Assembly: GCF_003337425.1 (NCBI RefSeq)
Contig: NZ_QPJU01000008.1
Coordinates: forward strand, 83,590 to 147,589
Source: Extensimonas vulgaris
GTDB lineage: Bacteria; Pseudomonadota; Gammaproteobacteria; Burkholderiales; Burkholderiaceae_C
Length of the DNA: 64,000 nucleotides
Reading direction: 5' to 3'
The notes under the pieces are model-generated. The model did not search any database, had not been told where the DNA came from, and saw only the letters and a program-made list of their open reading frames with translations. Shown here piece after piece: positions 32,940 to 41,057 of this stretch (the stretch's first letter is position 1; each line of letters begins with the position of its first letter). The translations under genes and the position numbers were made by a program.

Positions 32940-33584
32940 ATGCGTCTCTCGCTCACCACCACCGGCTTGCTGGACCCGCGCCAGTTGGCGGCGTGGAGCA
33001 CCGAGCGGCGTCGTGCCATCCACACCGCCGTCGCCAAGGGCATGCGATCGGGCGGGCGCGAGGTGCGTGACGCGGCGCGAGCCGAGATGCGCAGCGCCTT
33101 CACCGTCAAGCGCAACGGCTTCATCTCCTCGATGGGCGTGAAGGTGTTCGACAAGAAGCCCAATGAACTGCCTGCCCTCTGGGTGGGCAGCAAGATCCCC
33201 TGGCTCGGCCTGCACGAAAAAGGCGGCACGGTGAGTGGCAACCTGCTGATCCCACTGCTGCCCGGGCGCATCGGTCCGAAACGATTCAGGGCGGTCATCG
33301 ATGGCCTGATGCGTTCGGGCAATGCCTTCTTCATCGAGAAGAACGGCCGTGTGCTGCTGATGGCCGAGAACATCAAGGAGAACGCCTCGCAACTCAACCG
33401 CTTCAAACGTGCCGAGCGTTCCCGAACTGGCGCAAAACAGATCAAGCGCGGCCAGGAAATTCCCATCGCCGTGCTGGTCAAGCGCGTCGATCTCAAACGA
33501 CGACTTGATCTGGCCGGTGGCGTGCAACGCGCGCTGCCTGCCTTGGCGCGGGCGATTCAAAAAGAACTGGAGCGCAGTAGATGA
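32940..33584 (+). CDS. Phage tail-region protein, DUF6441-like
   Basis: This 214-aa protein starts MRLSLTTTGLLDPRQLAAW; GLHEKGGTVSGNLLIPLLPG and GNAFFIEKNGRVLLMAENI recall tail completion proteins of the gpZ/DUF6441 type. The C-terminal Arg/Lys-rich helix (RVDLKRRLDLAGGVQRALPA) suggests contact with DNA or tail components. It stops directly before the antisense TA module. Confidence 0.65.
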   Translation: MRLSLTTTGLLDPRQLAAWSTERRRAIHTAVAKGMRSGGREVRDAARAEMRSAFTVKRNGFISSMGVKVFDKKPNELPALWVGSKIPWLGLHEKGGTVSGNLLIPLLPGRIGPKRFRAVIDGLMRSGNAFFIEKNGRVLLMAENIKENASQLNRFKRAERSRTGAKQIKRGQEIPIAVLVKRVDLKRRLDLAGGVQRALPALARAIQKELERSR

Positions 33585-34082
33585 TCAGCGTAGAGCCTGC
33601 AAAGTCGCCAGCGGCAAGAACAGCGTCAACGGCGTGGCAGGCAAGGCAATGAAACCGTGATGTCGGTAAAACGCGCATGCGGTTTCGTCCTTGGCATCAA
33701 CCACCAAAGCATAGGCAGCGATTTCGGCACGGGCGGTACGCTCCAACGCATCGGCCAGCAATGCGCCGCCCAGCCCAATGCCTACGAAGGATCGGTCAAC
33801 CGCAAGCCGTCCCATGCGCACCACCGGCACGGTGGGATAACGCGGCAGTTTTTTACGCGCAGATTCAGGCAGATCGGTGAGCAGCACGCTGCTCGAGGCC
33901 AGGGTGTAGTACCCGGCGATGCGCTGCTCGTCGTCAAGGGCCACGAAACAGGCGGCGATGCGGCGACGCGTATCTTGCCCCACCTGCTCGTGCAGATAGC
34001 GGTTCAGCGCCTCCGATGCACAGCGAAATGCGCTGCGCTCATGCGCCGCATCCAGCGGCACAACCCGAAGCGGCGCACTCAT
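33585..34082 (-). CDS. GNAT acetyltransferase toxin (TacT/AtaT-like)
   Basis: This 165-aa protein has the GNAT motif A segment (MGRLAVDRSFVGIGLGGALL) with the CoA-binding loop, a preceding GYYTLASSSV, and ACAFYRHHGFIALP near the C terminus. GNAT toxins acetylate the amino group of charged tRNAs and block translation. It is coupled to a DUF1778 antitoxin by ATGA (34079-34082). The module lies antisense between two tail genes. Confidence 0.85.
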   Translation of the reverse strand: MSAPLRVVPLDAAHERSAFRCASEALNRYLHEQVGQDTRRRIAACFVALDDEQRIAGYYTLASSSVLLTDLPESARKKLPRYPTVPVVRMGRLAVDRSFVGIGLGGALLADALERTARAEIAAYALVVDAKDETACAFYRHHGFIALPATPLTLFLPLATLQALR

Positions 34083-34360
34083 TCGCTGCGCAGCAATTTA
34101 CGGCGACGGGCATAGGCGCGCTCCAGAGCCTGGGTGGGTGCAGGCGGCGTCAGCAAGGCTTGGGCAAAGCATTCCTGATCAGCCAAAGCCATGCGGATGA
34201 CATCGGTTTGGTCGATGACACACCGCGCGGCATCTTGCACGGCAGCGACGACAAAGTCCGTCATGGTGCGGCCCTGCAATTCGGCGGCGCGTTTGAGCAG
34301 CGCGTGCAGATCGGCGCTGATGCGGGCCTCAAGGCGCGCAGTCGTGGGCGTTTTGGACAT
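34079..34360 (-). CDS. DUF1778 antitoxin (TacA-like, RHH)
   Basis: This 93-aa protein begins MSKTPTTARLEARISADLHALL, the ribbon-helix-helix of DUF1778, then GRTMTDFVVAAVQDAARCVI; the C-terminal helix (PTQALERAYARRRKLL) neutralises the toxin. It probably autorepresses through the perfect palindrome at 34385-34401. ATG 34360 is chosen because a longer frame would cross that palindrome. Confidence 0.83.
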   Translation of the reverse strand: MSKTPTTARLEARISADLHALLKRAAELQGRTMTDFVVAAVQDAARCVIDQTDVIRMALADQECFAQALLTPPAPTQALERAYARRRKLLRSE

Positions 34361-34384
34361 GGCAAGTACCTCCTGATCCAATTT

Positions 34385-34401
34385 TACGGCAAATTGCCGT
34401 A
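34385..34401 (-). promoter_or_regulatory. Perfect palindrome upstream of the GNAT/DUF1778 module
   Basis: TACGGCAA-A-TTGCCGTA lies 24 bp upstream of the antitoxin ATG in an AT-rich leader. Such palindromes are bound by RHH antitoxins. Confidence 0.75.
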
Positions 34402-34452
34402 CAAGTCCAGTTTCAGTGTGTGGAAGGCTTGAATCCTTCTGGGGAAGAACAA

Positions 34453-37149
34453 ATGGCAAGCAATCGTGCGCAAATCCTTATCAGCGCCGTTGACCAGACC
34501 AAGACCGCTTTCGACTCGATCAAGCGCGGTCTGGGCGGACTGACCGACACCGCCAAGAGCGTGAACGGCATTCTCGCCAAGCTTGGCGTGGCGGTGTCGG
34601 TGGCGGGCCTGACCGAGATGGTGAAGTCGGCCATCGACACGGGCGATGCGCTCGATGAGATGTCGCAGCGTGTCGGTGTCAGCGTCGAGACTCTTTCAGT
34701 CTGGAAACCGGCGGCCGAGCAGGCCGGTGTGTCGGGCGAATCGTTCGAGAAGGGCCTGCGCAAGCTGTCCACCACGATGCTGGAAGCGGCGACCGGGTCG
34801 GAAGATGCCGCGCGCGGATTCTCCGCCGTGGGTGTCGAGTTCAAGAACCAGGACGGCACCCTGCGCGCCACCGATCAGGTGCTACTGGATCTGGCTGAGC
34901 GCTTCAAGTCCATGCCCGATGGCGCGGAGAAAACCGCCCTGGCGATGCGCGTGTTCGGCAAGTCGGGCGCCGAGCTGATCCCGTTCCTGAATCAGGGGCG
35001 CGACGGCATCGATGAGCTGGCTGCCGAGATGCAAGCGCTCGGCGTGCAGATGAGTTCCGAAACCGCCGCGCAGGCGGGCAACTTCAACGACGCCCTCGAC
35101 AAGCTGAAACTGGCCACCACCAGTATCGGCAACCAGATCATCGCCTCATTGCTGCCCGCCTTGAACGACATGGCCGGTGGCATGGTCGAGTCGGCCAAGC
35201 AAGGCGGCACGCTGCGCGTGATCCTCGACGGCGTGGTGTTGGTACTCAAGACCCTGGCGCTCGGTGCCGCCACGGTCGGCAAGGCCTTCGTCGCCCTGGG
35301 CGAGGCCATTGGTGCCGGTGTCGCGGCGGCGGTCGAAGCGCTCAAGGGCAACACCGACGGAGCGAAGGCCATCATTGCCGACCTCAAAGGCAATCTGGTC
35401 AAACGGCTGGATGAGCTGGCCGGGTTCCGCGACAGCCTGTTCGACCCCAAGCCCGTCGAGGTCAAGGCACCGAAGATTCAGGCCGATCCGGCGCTGCTGC
35501 AACGCATGACCAAGCCGCAACCGGTGCAGGACACCAGCGGCGCGCAGACCGCCTTGATGAAGGCACGGCTCGATGCCGAGTTCGCCTTGCTCAAGGACGG
35601 TCTGGCCCGGCAACAAACGGCGCTGGATGCTGCCCTCGAAGACCGTCTGGTGTCGGTGCGCGACTACTACGCGCAGAAGACGGCCATCGAGCAGCGCGAA
35701 GTCGAGGCCGAGATCGCCCGCGTGCAGCAGGAACTGGCGCGCGGCCAGCAGATGGTCACGGGTGGCAGATCGGAGAACGACCGCCTCAAGGCCCGCGCCG
35801 ACGTCGCCAAGGCGGAAGCGGAACTCATCGTGCTCAACAACCGGCGCTTGGGACTAGAGCAGGCCAACGCCCGCAAGGCGGCACAAGCCGAGCGGGAACT
35901 GGCCGATGCGCTCGCCGCTGCGCGTGAGGAACTGGCGCAGATCACCGGCACGGCGACCGACGCCGACCGGCAAGCCGCCATCGAGCGCAGCTACCGCGAT
36001 CTGCGCGCTCGCCTCGCTGCGGAAAGCGATGCCGATGGCGTGTCGCTGGTGGATCGGCTGATCAATGTGAAAGCCGCGCAAGCCAATCTGGCGGCGCTGG
36101 AAGACCAATGGCGGCAGGTCACCGAACGGCTGCGCAATGCGCAGGAAGCCATCGGCATCCAGCAACAGGCCGGATTGCTGACCGAAGCGCAGGCGCGCCA
36201 GCAGATCGTGGCCCTGCAACAGCAATCGGCCAGCGAGATGGAACGTCTGCTGCCAACCATGCAGCAGGCCGCGCAGGCCATTGGCCCGGATGCGGTGATC
36301 CGCGTGCAGGCGTGGCGCAACGAGCTGGATCGCACCCGACTCACCGTCGATGAAATGGCGCCGCTGTGGAACCGCATCGGCGAGAGCTTCGGTGGTGCGC
36401 TCAACGGGATGATCACCGGCGCGCAGACCTGGCGCAGCGCCTTGGCGAGCCTCTTCCAGCAGGTGTCAGACGCCTTCCTACAGCAGATCGTGATCCAGCC
36501 GTTCCAGCAGTGGATGGCGATGCAGGCGCGCATGCTCGCGATGAAGCTCAGCTTCATCCAGCAGGAGCAGACCGCCGAAGCCGCCGCCAGCGCCGCGTCC
36601 CTTGCCCAGAAATCCACGCAAACCACGGCCGAGGTGTCGATGGAAGCGGCCAAGGCCGGGGCGGGGGCGGCGGCGTCGCAGGCCTCCATTCCCATCGTCG
36701 GGCCGGGGCTGGCCATCGCCGCGATGGGGGCGATGGTCGCGGCGGTCCTAGCGCTGTTGGGCGGCATCAAGAAGTTCGCGGGCGGCGGCCTGGTCTCCGG
36801 GCCGGGCAGCGCCACGTCGGACTCGATTCCGGCGCGGCTGTCGGCGGGCGAGTACGTGGTGCGCGCCGCCGCCGTGCGGCAAGTGGGCGTGGCCTTTCTC
36901 GACTCGCTCAACGGCCTGTCGGTCGGGCCGCGCTTCAAAGGTGGCGAGTTGGCCTTTGCGGCGGGCGGTTTGGTGCCCGAGGTGAAGGTGCCGCCCGCGC
37001 AGCCGCAGGTCAATCAAGCGGTGCGCATCGTCAACGCCATCGATCCGGGCGTCACGCACGACCACCTGCAATCGCCTGCCGGGGAGCGGGTCATCGTCAA
37101 CATCATCGGACGCAATGCACGGGCGATCCGTGCGGCGCTGCAAGGGTAA
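34453..37149 (+). CDS. Tail tape measure protein
   Basis: This 898-aa protein starts MASNRAQILISAVDQTKTAF (GGGGAAG upstream; an in-frame GTG lies 33 bp earlier). A TMP N-terminal domain has SQRVGVSVETLSVWKPAAEQ and MRVFGKSGAELIPFLNQG. Long coiled-coil helices fill about 380-620. Hydrophobic helices near 745-785 precede the C-terminal FAGGGLVSGPGSATSDSIPA and LSAGEYVVRAAAVRQVG, both typical of tape measures. Its length sets the tail length: about 900 residues predicts a siphovirus tail of roughly 130 nm. Confidence 0.92.
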   Translation: MASNRAQILISAVDQTKTAFDSIKRGLGGLTDTAKSVNGILAKLGVAVSVAGLTEMVKSAIDTGDALDEMSQRVGVSVETLSVWKPAAEQAGVSGESFEKGLRKLSTTMLEAATGSEDAARGFSAVGVEFKNQDGTLRATDQVLLDLAERFKSMPDGAEKTALAMRVFGKSGAELIPFLNQGRDGIDELAAEMQALGVQMSSETAAQAGNFNDALDKLKLATTSIGNQIIASLLPALNDMAGGMVESAKQGGTLRVILDGVVLVLKTLALGAATVGKAFVALGEAIGAGVAAAVEALKGNTDGAKAIIADLKGNLVKRLDELAGFRDSLFDPKPVEVKAPKIQADPALLQRMTKPQPVQDTSGAQTALMKARLDAEFALLKDGLARQQTALDAALEDRLVSVRDYYAQKTAIEQREVEAEIARVQQELARGQQMVTGGRSENDRLKARADVAKAEAELIVLNNRRLGLEQANARKAAQAERELADALAAAREELAQITGTATDADRQAAIERSYRDLRARLAAESDADGVSLVDRLINVKAAQANLAALEDQWRQVTERLRNAQEAIGIQQQAGLLTEAQARQQIVALQQQSASEMERLLPTMQQAAQAIGPDAVIRVQAWRNELDRTRLTVDEMAPLWNRIGESFGGALNGMITGAQTWRSALASLFQQVSDAFLQQIVIQPFQQWMAMQARMLAMKLSFIQQEQTAEAAASAASLAQKSTQTTAEVSMEAAKAGAGAAASQASIPIVGPGLAIAAMGAMVAAVLALLGGIKKFAGGGLVSGPGSATSDSIPARLSAGEYVVRAAAVRQVGVAFLDSLNGLSVGPRFKGGELAFAAGGLVPEVKVPPAQPQVNQAVRIVNAIDPGVTHDHLQSPAGERVIVNIIGRNARAIRAALQG

Positions 37150-37154
37150 ATCTC

Positions 37155-38225
37155 ATGGCACTCCTGTTCATCGACGGCTTCGACCACTACGACCCGCAGG
37201 CGCTGGACGACTTCGGCCAGCCGTGGCTGGCGCGCGGCAAGGCGGCGTATCTGTCGCCGCAGACCACCCGCGTGCAGGGACGGCGGCCGTCGTCGTTTGC
37301 GCTGCGCCTGCCGGAAGGCTCGGGTGGCGGCTACGTCAAAAACCTCGATGCCACCAAGACCAGCCTCATCATCGGCGCGTCGATTCGCATCGTGCCTTAC
37401 GAGAACACCTACGCCGAGCCCTTGCTGCTCGGCGTGCGGGACGCCAACGCGCAGGTCGCGCATCTGGTGAAGGTCGGCGAGGACGGTCGGCTCAAGCTCT
37501 ACCGCTGGACAGGGTCGGGAATGAGCGGCTACGAGCAACTGATCTCGACCTCGGTGGTCACGGCTCCCGCGCGCGGCTGGCACTACATCGAGTTGCAGGT
37601 CACGCAAGGCACCAGCAACGGCGTGCTGTCGGTGCGCATCAACGGCGTCCTGGCCATCCAGATGACCGCGCAGAACACGATTCAGGGCGGCGGGCCTTTG
37701 CTCACCGCCTTTCTCGGCGCGATTCCGGGCCAGCCCTGCCCGTTGACGCTCGACGTCGATGACTTCTACATCGCGGATACCAGCGGCACGATCAACAACA
37801 CCTTCCTGGGCGACGTGCGCGTCGACGCCTTGCAGGCGCAAGCCGATGGCAGCCTGAACCAGTGGACGGTGACGCCCTCTGGCACCGCCGCGTGGCAAGC
37901 CGTCGGCGACGAGGATGAGCGCACCTTCATCAGCGCGCCCAGCGCCGGACTGCGCCAAAGCTTCGATGTCGCGCCGCTGCCAGCGATGGCCACGCCGGCG
38001 GTGTTCGGCGTGCAACTGACGATGCTGGCGCGCAAGACCGATGCGGGCTTGGGCAAGGTAAAAGGCCTCGTGGTCAGCGGCGCGCAAACCGCCGTCAGCC
38101 CCGAGGTGATCCTGCAGGAACAACAGGCGTGGCAGTGCGCGCTGTTCGAGCGCAATCCGAACGGCAACGTGCAGTGGACGGAGGCCGCCTTCAACGCCGC
38201 CGAGTTCGGGATGGAGTCGGCGTGA
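37155..38225 (+). CDS. Tail-tip region protein with jelly-roll-like domain (356 aa)
   Basis: This protein begins MALLFIDGFDHYDPQALDDF; the first 215 residues look like a concanavalin/LamG-type beta sandwich (SLIIGASIRIVPYENTYAEP, GWHYIELQVTQG, LDVDDFYIADTSGTINN). Phages often carry this protein after the tape measure as a tail-tip or carbohydrate-binding component. It overlaps the next gene by GTGA. Confidence 0.7.
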   Translation: MALLFIDGFDHYDPQALDDFGQPWLARGKAAYLSPQTTRVQGRRPSSFALRLPEGSGGGYVKNLDATKTSLIIGASIRIVPYENTYAEPLLLGVRDANAQVAHLVKVGEDGRLKLYRWTGSGMSGYEQLISTSVVTAPARGWHYIELQVTQGTSNGVLSVRINGVLAIQMTAQNTIQGGGPLLTAFLGAIPGQPCPLTLDVDDFYIADTSGTINNTFLGDVRVDALQAQADGSLNQWTVTPSGTAAWQAVGDEDERTFISAPSAGLRQSFDVAPLPAMATPAVFGVQLTMLARKTDAGLGKVKGLVVSGAQTAVSPEVILQEQQAWQCALFERNPNGNVQWTEAAFNAAEFGMESA

Positions 38226-39784
38226 CCGAATCCGTCGTTGTTCAAACGGTTGCGGAAACATCGAGCCAGCCGCTACCCGGCAATGCGCTGACGGAACTGC
38301 GTGGCGAAGTGCTGTCACGCGCCGCCGCAGGCAGCCTGACCGCCGAACTGGCTGCCGAAACCGCCAGCGCACCGTGGCCGCCGAATCGCGCCGCGACGTG
38401 GCTGGCCGAACTGCTGGCCAAGCCCTGGCCGCCGCTGGTCGGGCCGGTGTTCGTGGTCGAGGTGCTGCGTCGGGATACGGCCGCTGCCGCCATCGTCGCC
38501 ACCGGCATGGACGCCTTTGGCGACACGCCGTGGCCGCAGGCGCAACGTGGCGTGTTTGCCTTCCGCCACGACTGGGCCGAACCGCTGATCGAACGACTGG
38601 AGTGGCAGACCGGCGTGACGCGCCTGGCCAGCGGCAACGAATCGCGCCAGGCGCGCCGCAAGGTGCCGCGCCGCACGCTGAGCTATCGGGTCGGCAATGC
38701 GCGCCCGACCGATGCGCTGGTGGCCGACTGGCTGGCCGACCATCTGGGCCAGCAGGCGTGGTGGCCGCTGCCCCAGCACGCCGTGGCGCTGACCGCGCAC
38801 GCCGAAGCCGGTGCGCCGGCCCTTGCTGTGCAGGAGGCCGACTGGCGGCATTTTGTGCCCGCACGCGCCGACCTGCGGCTCGACGGGAACGGCGTGCAGG
38901 GCTGGCAAGGTGATGAAGTCTGGGCGCTGCTCATCGCGCCCGATGGTTGGCAGCAGGTGCAGTTGCGTCAGGTCGCGCCGGATACCCTGTGGCTCACCGA
39001 GCCCTTGGCCCGCCGCGCGCCACCGGGCAGCAGCGTGCTGCCGCTGGTGTGGGGCCGCGCCGTCGATCCTGCCGATCTCACCCAATGGGTGCCGGGTAGG
39101 GTCGGCGGTAACGTGGTGGCCCAGCTCGAACCGGCGCCGCCGCCGGATGCCGGCCTGCTCGACGATCCTTGGCTGGACGATCTGCCGGTGTGGCCCGATG
39201 GCAACTGGCGGGACGATCCGACGGCCGTCGCGCAAGCGACGATCACTCGCCAAGATTTTTCCGCCGCCGATGCGTGGATGCGCCGCGACGATCCGTGGGC
39301 GACCACGACCTTCCAGCGGCGCTATCTGGCCAGTTCTCCCGATGAAATCGACATCTGGCGCGCCCGCCTGTGGCAAACGCAAGGGCGGCTCAACCCGTTC
39401 TGGCTGCCCGATGGGCTGGCCCCGATCCTGTGGATGACCACTGAAGCCGACCCCGAGGACGGCTTTCTGCGCGTGGGCGGCAAGGATGTCTCCGCGTTTT
39501 GGCATCGTCCCGCCGCCTGCCTGATCGTGCACCCGGACGGTACCCGGCAACACGCGCTGACCGCCACCTGCCATCTGGACGGCGACGCGGTGCTGGTGCT
39601 GCGCTCGGGCCTCGCGACTCGAGTGCCCGCAGGCAGCCGGGTCATTCGCCTTGCCCGCTGCCGCCTCGACCACGACGCCATCGACCTGTACTGGCACGGC
39701 CCGACGCTGCTGGAGATCACGTTGACCTGCCGCCAGCTGCCCGAGCCGCGTTGCAACAACCGCATCATATACATGCCGAGCTGA
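38222..39784 (+). CDS. Tail-tip protein of unknown function (520 aa)
   Basis: The GTG start at 38222 overlaps the previous stop. The Trp-rich sequence includes FAFRHDWAEPLIERLEWQTG, DIWRARLWQTQGRLNPFWLP and QLPEPRCNNRIIYMPS. These fit conserved baseplate/tail-tip proteins of siphophages that carry DUF2163 (BR0599) genes. It probably forms a structural ring at the tail tip. No enzymatic motif seen. Confidence 0.65.
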   Translation: MTESVVVQTVAETSSQPLPGNALTELRGEVLSRAAAGSLTAELAAETASAPWPPNRAATWLAELLAKPWPPLVGPVFVVEVLRRDTAAAAIVATGMDAFGDTPWPQAQRGVFAFRHDWAEPLIERLEWQTGVTRLASGNESRQARRKVPRRTLSYRVGNARPTDALVADWLADHLGQQAWWPLPQHAVALTAHAEAGAPALAVQEADWRHFVPARADLRLDGNGVQGWQGDEVWALLIAPDGWQQVQLRQVAPDTLWLTEPLARRAPPGSSVLPLVWGRAVDPADLTQWVPGRVGGNVVAQLEPAPPPDAGLLDDPWLDDLPVWPDGNWRDDPTAVAQATITRQDFSAADAWMRRDDPWATTTFQRRYLASSPDEIDIWRARLWQTQGRLNPFWLPDGLAPILWMTTEADPEDGFLRVGGKDVSAFWHRPAACLIVHPDGTRQHALTATCHLDGDAVLVLRSGLATRVPAGSRVIRLARCRLDHDAIDLYWHGPTLLEITLTCRQLPEPRCNNRIIYMPS

Positions 39785-39786
39785 CC

Positions 39787-40608
39787 ATGAGCCACGCCGT
39801 CACGAACAGCGCGTGTCCGATTGCACCGCATCCCTTGTCCGAGGTCGAGCTCTACGCCTTTGCCAGCAACAGCGCGCAGTTCTACCTGACCCCGCACGAG
39901 TTCGATGTCGATCTCGAAGGCACGCTGTACAGCAGCCTCCCCATCGAGCGCAATGAACTGGCGCTGGGTGCCGAGGCCGCCAAGTCGGCGCTGGAACTCA
40001 AGCTGCCGCCGAGCGCCGATCTGGTGCGCCATCTGCTGGCCAGCGCACTGAGTGGCGACACCACCGCCGTCACGCTGCGCATCGGCCAGCGTGACACCTG
40101 GGGTGACATCTGGTGGCTGTCCGGCACGCGCTGGATGGGCCGCGTGCTGGGCGTGGAAGTCGCTGATGATCAGGCGCGCATCCGCTGCGAATCGGCGCAG
40201 GTCAGTTTGAAGCGCATCGGACTGCGCAGGCTCTACAGCCGCAAGTGTTCGCACGTGCTGTATTCGGCGGCTTGCGGTGCTGGGCCGATCACCGCCGACG
40301 CCTTTGTCTTGGAGGTCTACGGCCGCAGCGTCGATCTCGACGGCGGCGTGCCGGGCGGCGTCAGCGGCAGCCTGGCCGGTGGCTGGCTGCAAACGCCCGA
40401 TGGCGCGCGGCACATGATCGTCAGCGACACCGGCAGCGGCGTGGAGCTGCTCTATTCCGTGGCCCTCGAACCGGGTACCGAAGTGCTGCTGACGGCCGGT
40501 TGCGACCACAGCACGGCAACCTGCGCCGCGCGCTTCAACAACCTCGACAACTACGGCGGCTTTCCCGCCATCCCGAGCAAGAACCCGTTTTCGACGGGCG
40601 TGTTCTGA
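39787..40608 (+). CDS. Phage BR0599-family tail protein (DUF2163)
   Basis: This 273-aa protein shows the BR0599/DUF2163 signature C terminus CDHSTATCAARFNNLDNYGG followed by FPAIPSKNPFS, plus VELYAFASNSAQFYLTPHEF at the start. Cysteines near 164, 171, 240 and 247 could bind metal or form a knot. It belongs to the distal tail/tip complex. Confidence 0.85.
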   Translation: MSHAVTNSACPIAPHPLSEVELYAFASNSAQFYLTPHEFDVDLEGTLYSSLPIERNELALGAEAAKSALELKLPPSADLVRHLLASALSGDTTAVTLRIGQRDTWGDIWWLSGTRWMGRVLGVEVADDQARIRCESAQVSLKRIGLRRLYSRKCSHVLYSAACGAGPITADAFVLEVYGRSVDLDGGVPGGVSGSLAGGWLQTPDGARHMIVSDTGSGVELLYSVALEPGTEVLLTAGCDHSTATCAARFNNLDNYGGFPAIPSKNPFSTGVF

Positions 40609-40626
40609 ATCCCTGGAGAAATCGCC

Positions 40627-40854
40627 ATGTGGTACCTCGTCGTCATCGTGGTGGCGGCGCTGATCTCGAGCGCGCTCGCCCCGAAACCGCCAGAACCCAA
40701 ACCGGCGTCCCTGTCCGACGTCGATGCGCCCACCGCCGAAGAAGGCCGCCCGATTCCCGTCGTATTCGGCACCGTGCTGCTGCGCGGGGCCAACGTGGTC
40801 TGGTACGGCGATCTGGAAGCCGACCCGATCAAGAAGAAAGGTGGCAAGAAATGA
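40627..40854 (+). CDS. Small membrane-anchored phage tail protein (75 aa)
   Basis: It starts MWYLVVIVVAALISSALAP, a hydrophobic N-terminal helix, then KPPEPKPASLSDVDAPTAEE and PIPVVFGTVLLRGANVVWYG. This pattern accompanies gpJ genes in siphophages; it probably assists tip assembly (gpI-like). CTGGAG precedes the ATG by 9 bp. It overlaps the next gene by 4 bp. Confidence 0.7.
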   Translation: MWYLVVIVVAALISSALAPKPPEPKPASLSDVDAPTAEEGRPIPVVFGTVLLRGANVVWYGDLEADPIKKKGGKK

Positions 40855-41057
40855 GCGCGGACGTGACCGTGACCATCGACGACGTGCGCGCCGCTGGCCT
40901 GTGCGTGAACGGCACGCGCGTCTGGTTCGCGCGTCACGATCTGGACTTTCGTGCCTTTTTGCGTGAGGGCTGCACGGCTGAAACCCTGCTGGCCACGGGT
41001 GATGCGATGGCGTTGCGGGTGGTCGAGCGCGCGCGCAATCGGTTGGGGCACGGCTGA
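40851..41057 (+). CDS. Small phage tail-tip accessory protein (68 aa)
   Basis: The ATG at 40851 overlaps the previous stop and the TGA overlaps the gpJ-like start (TGATG). The sequence TIDDVRAAGLCVNGTRVWFA and HDLDFRAFLREGCTAETLLA is compact alpha/beta. It occurs next to gpJ in phages of this group; role unknown, perhaps tip assembly. Confidence 0.65.
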   Translation: MSADVTVTIDDVRAAGLCVNGTRVWFARHDLDFRAFLREGCTAETLLATGDAMALRVVERARNRLGHG

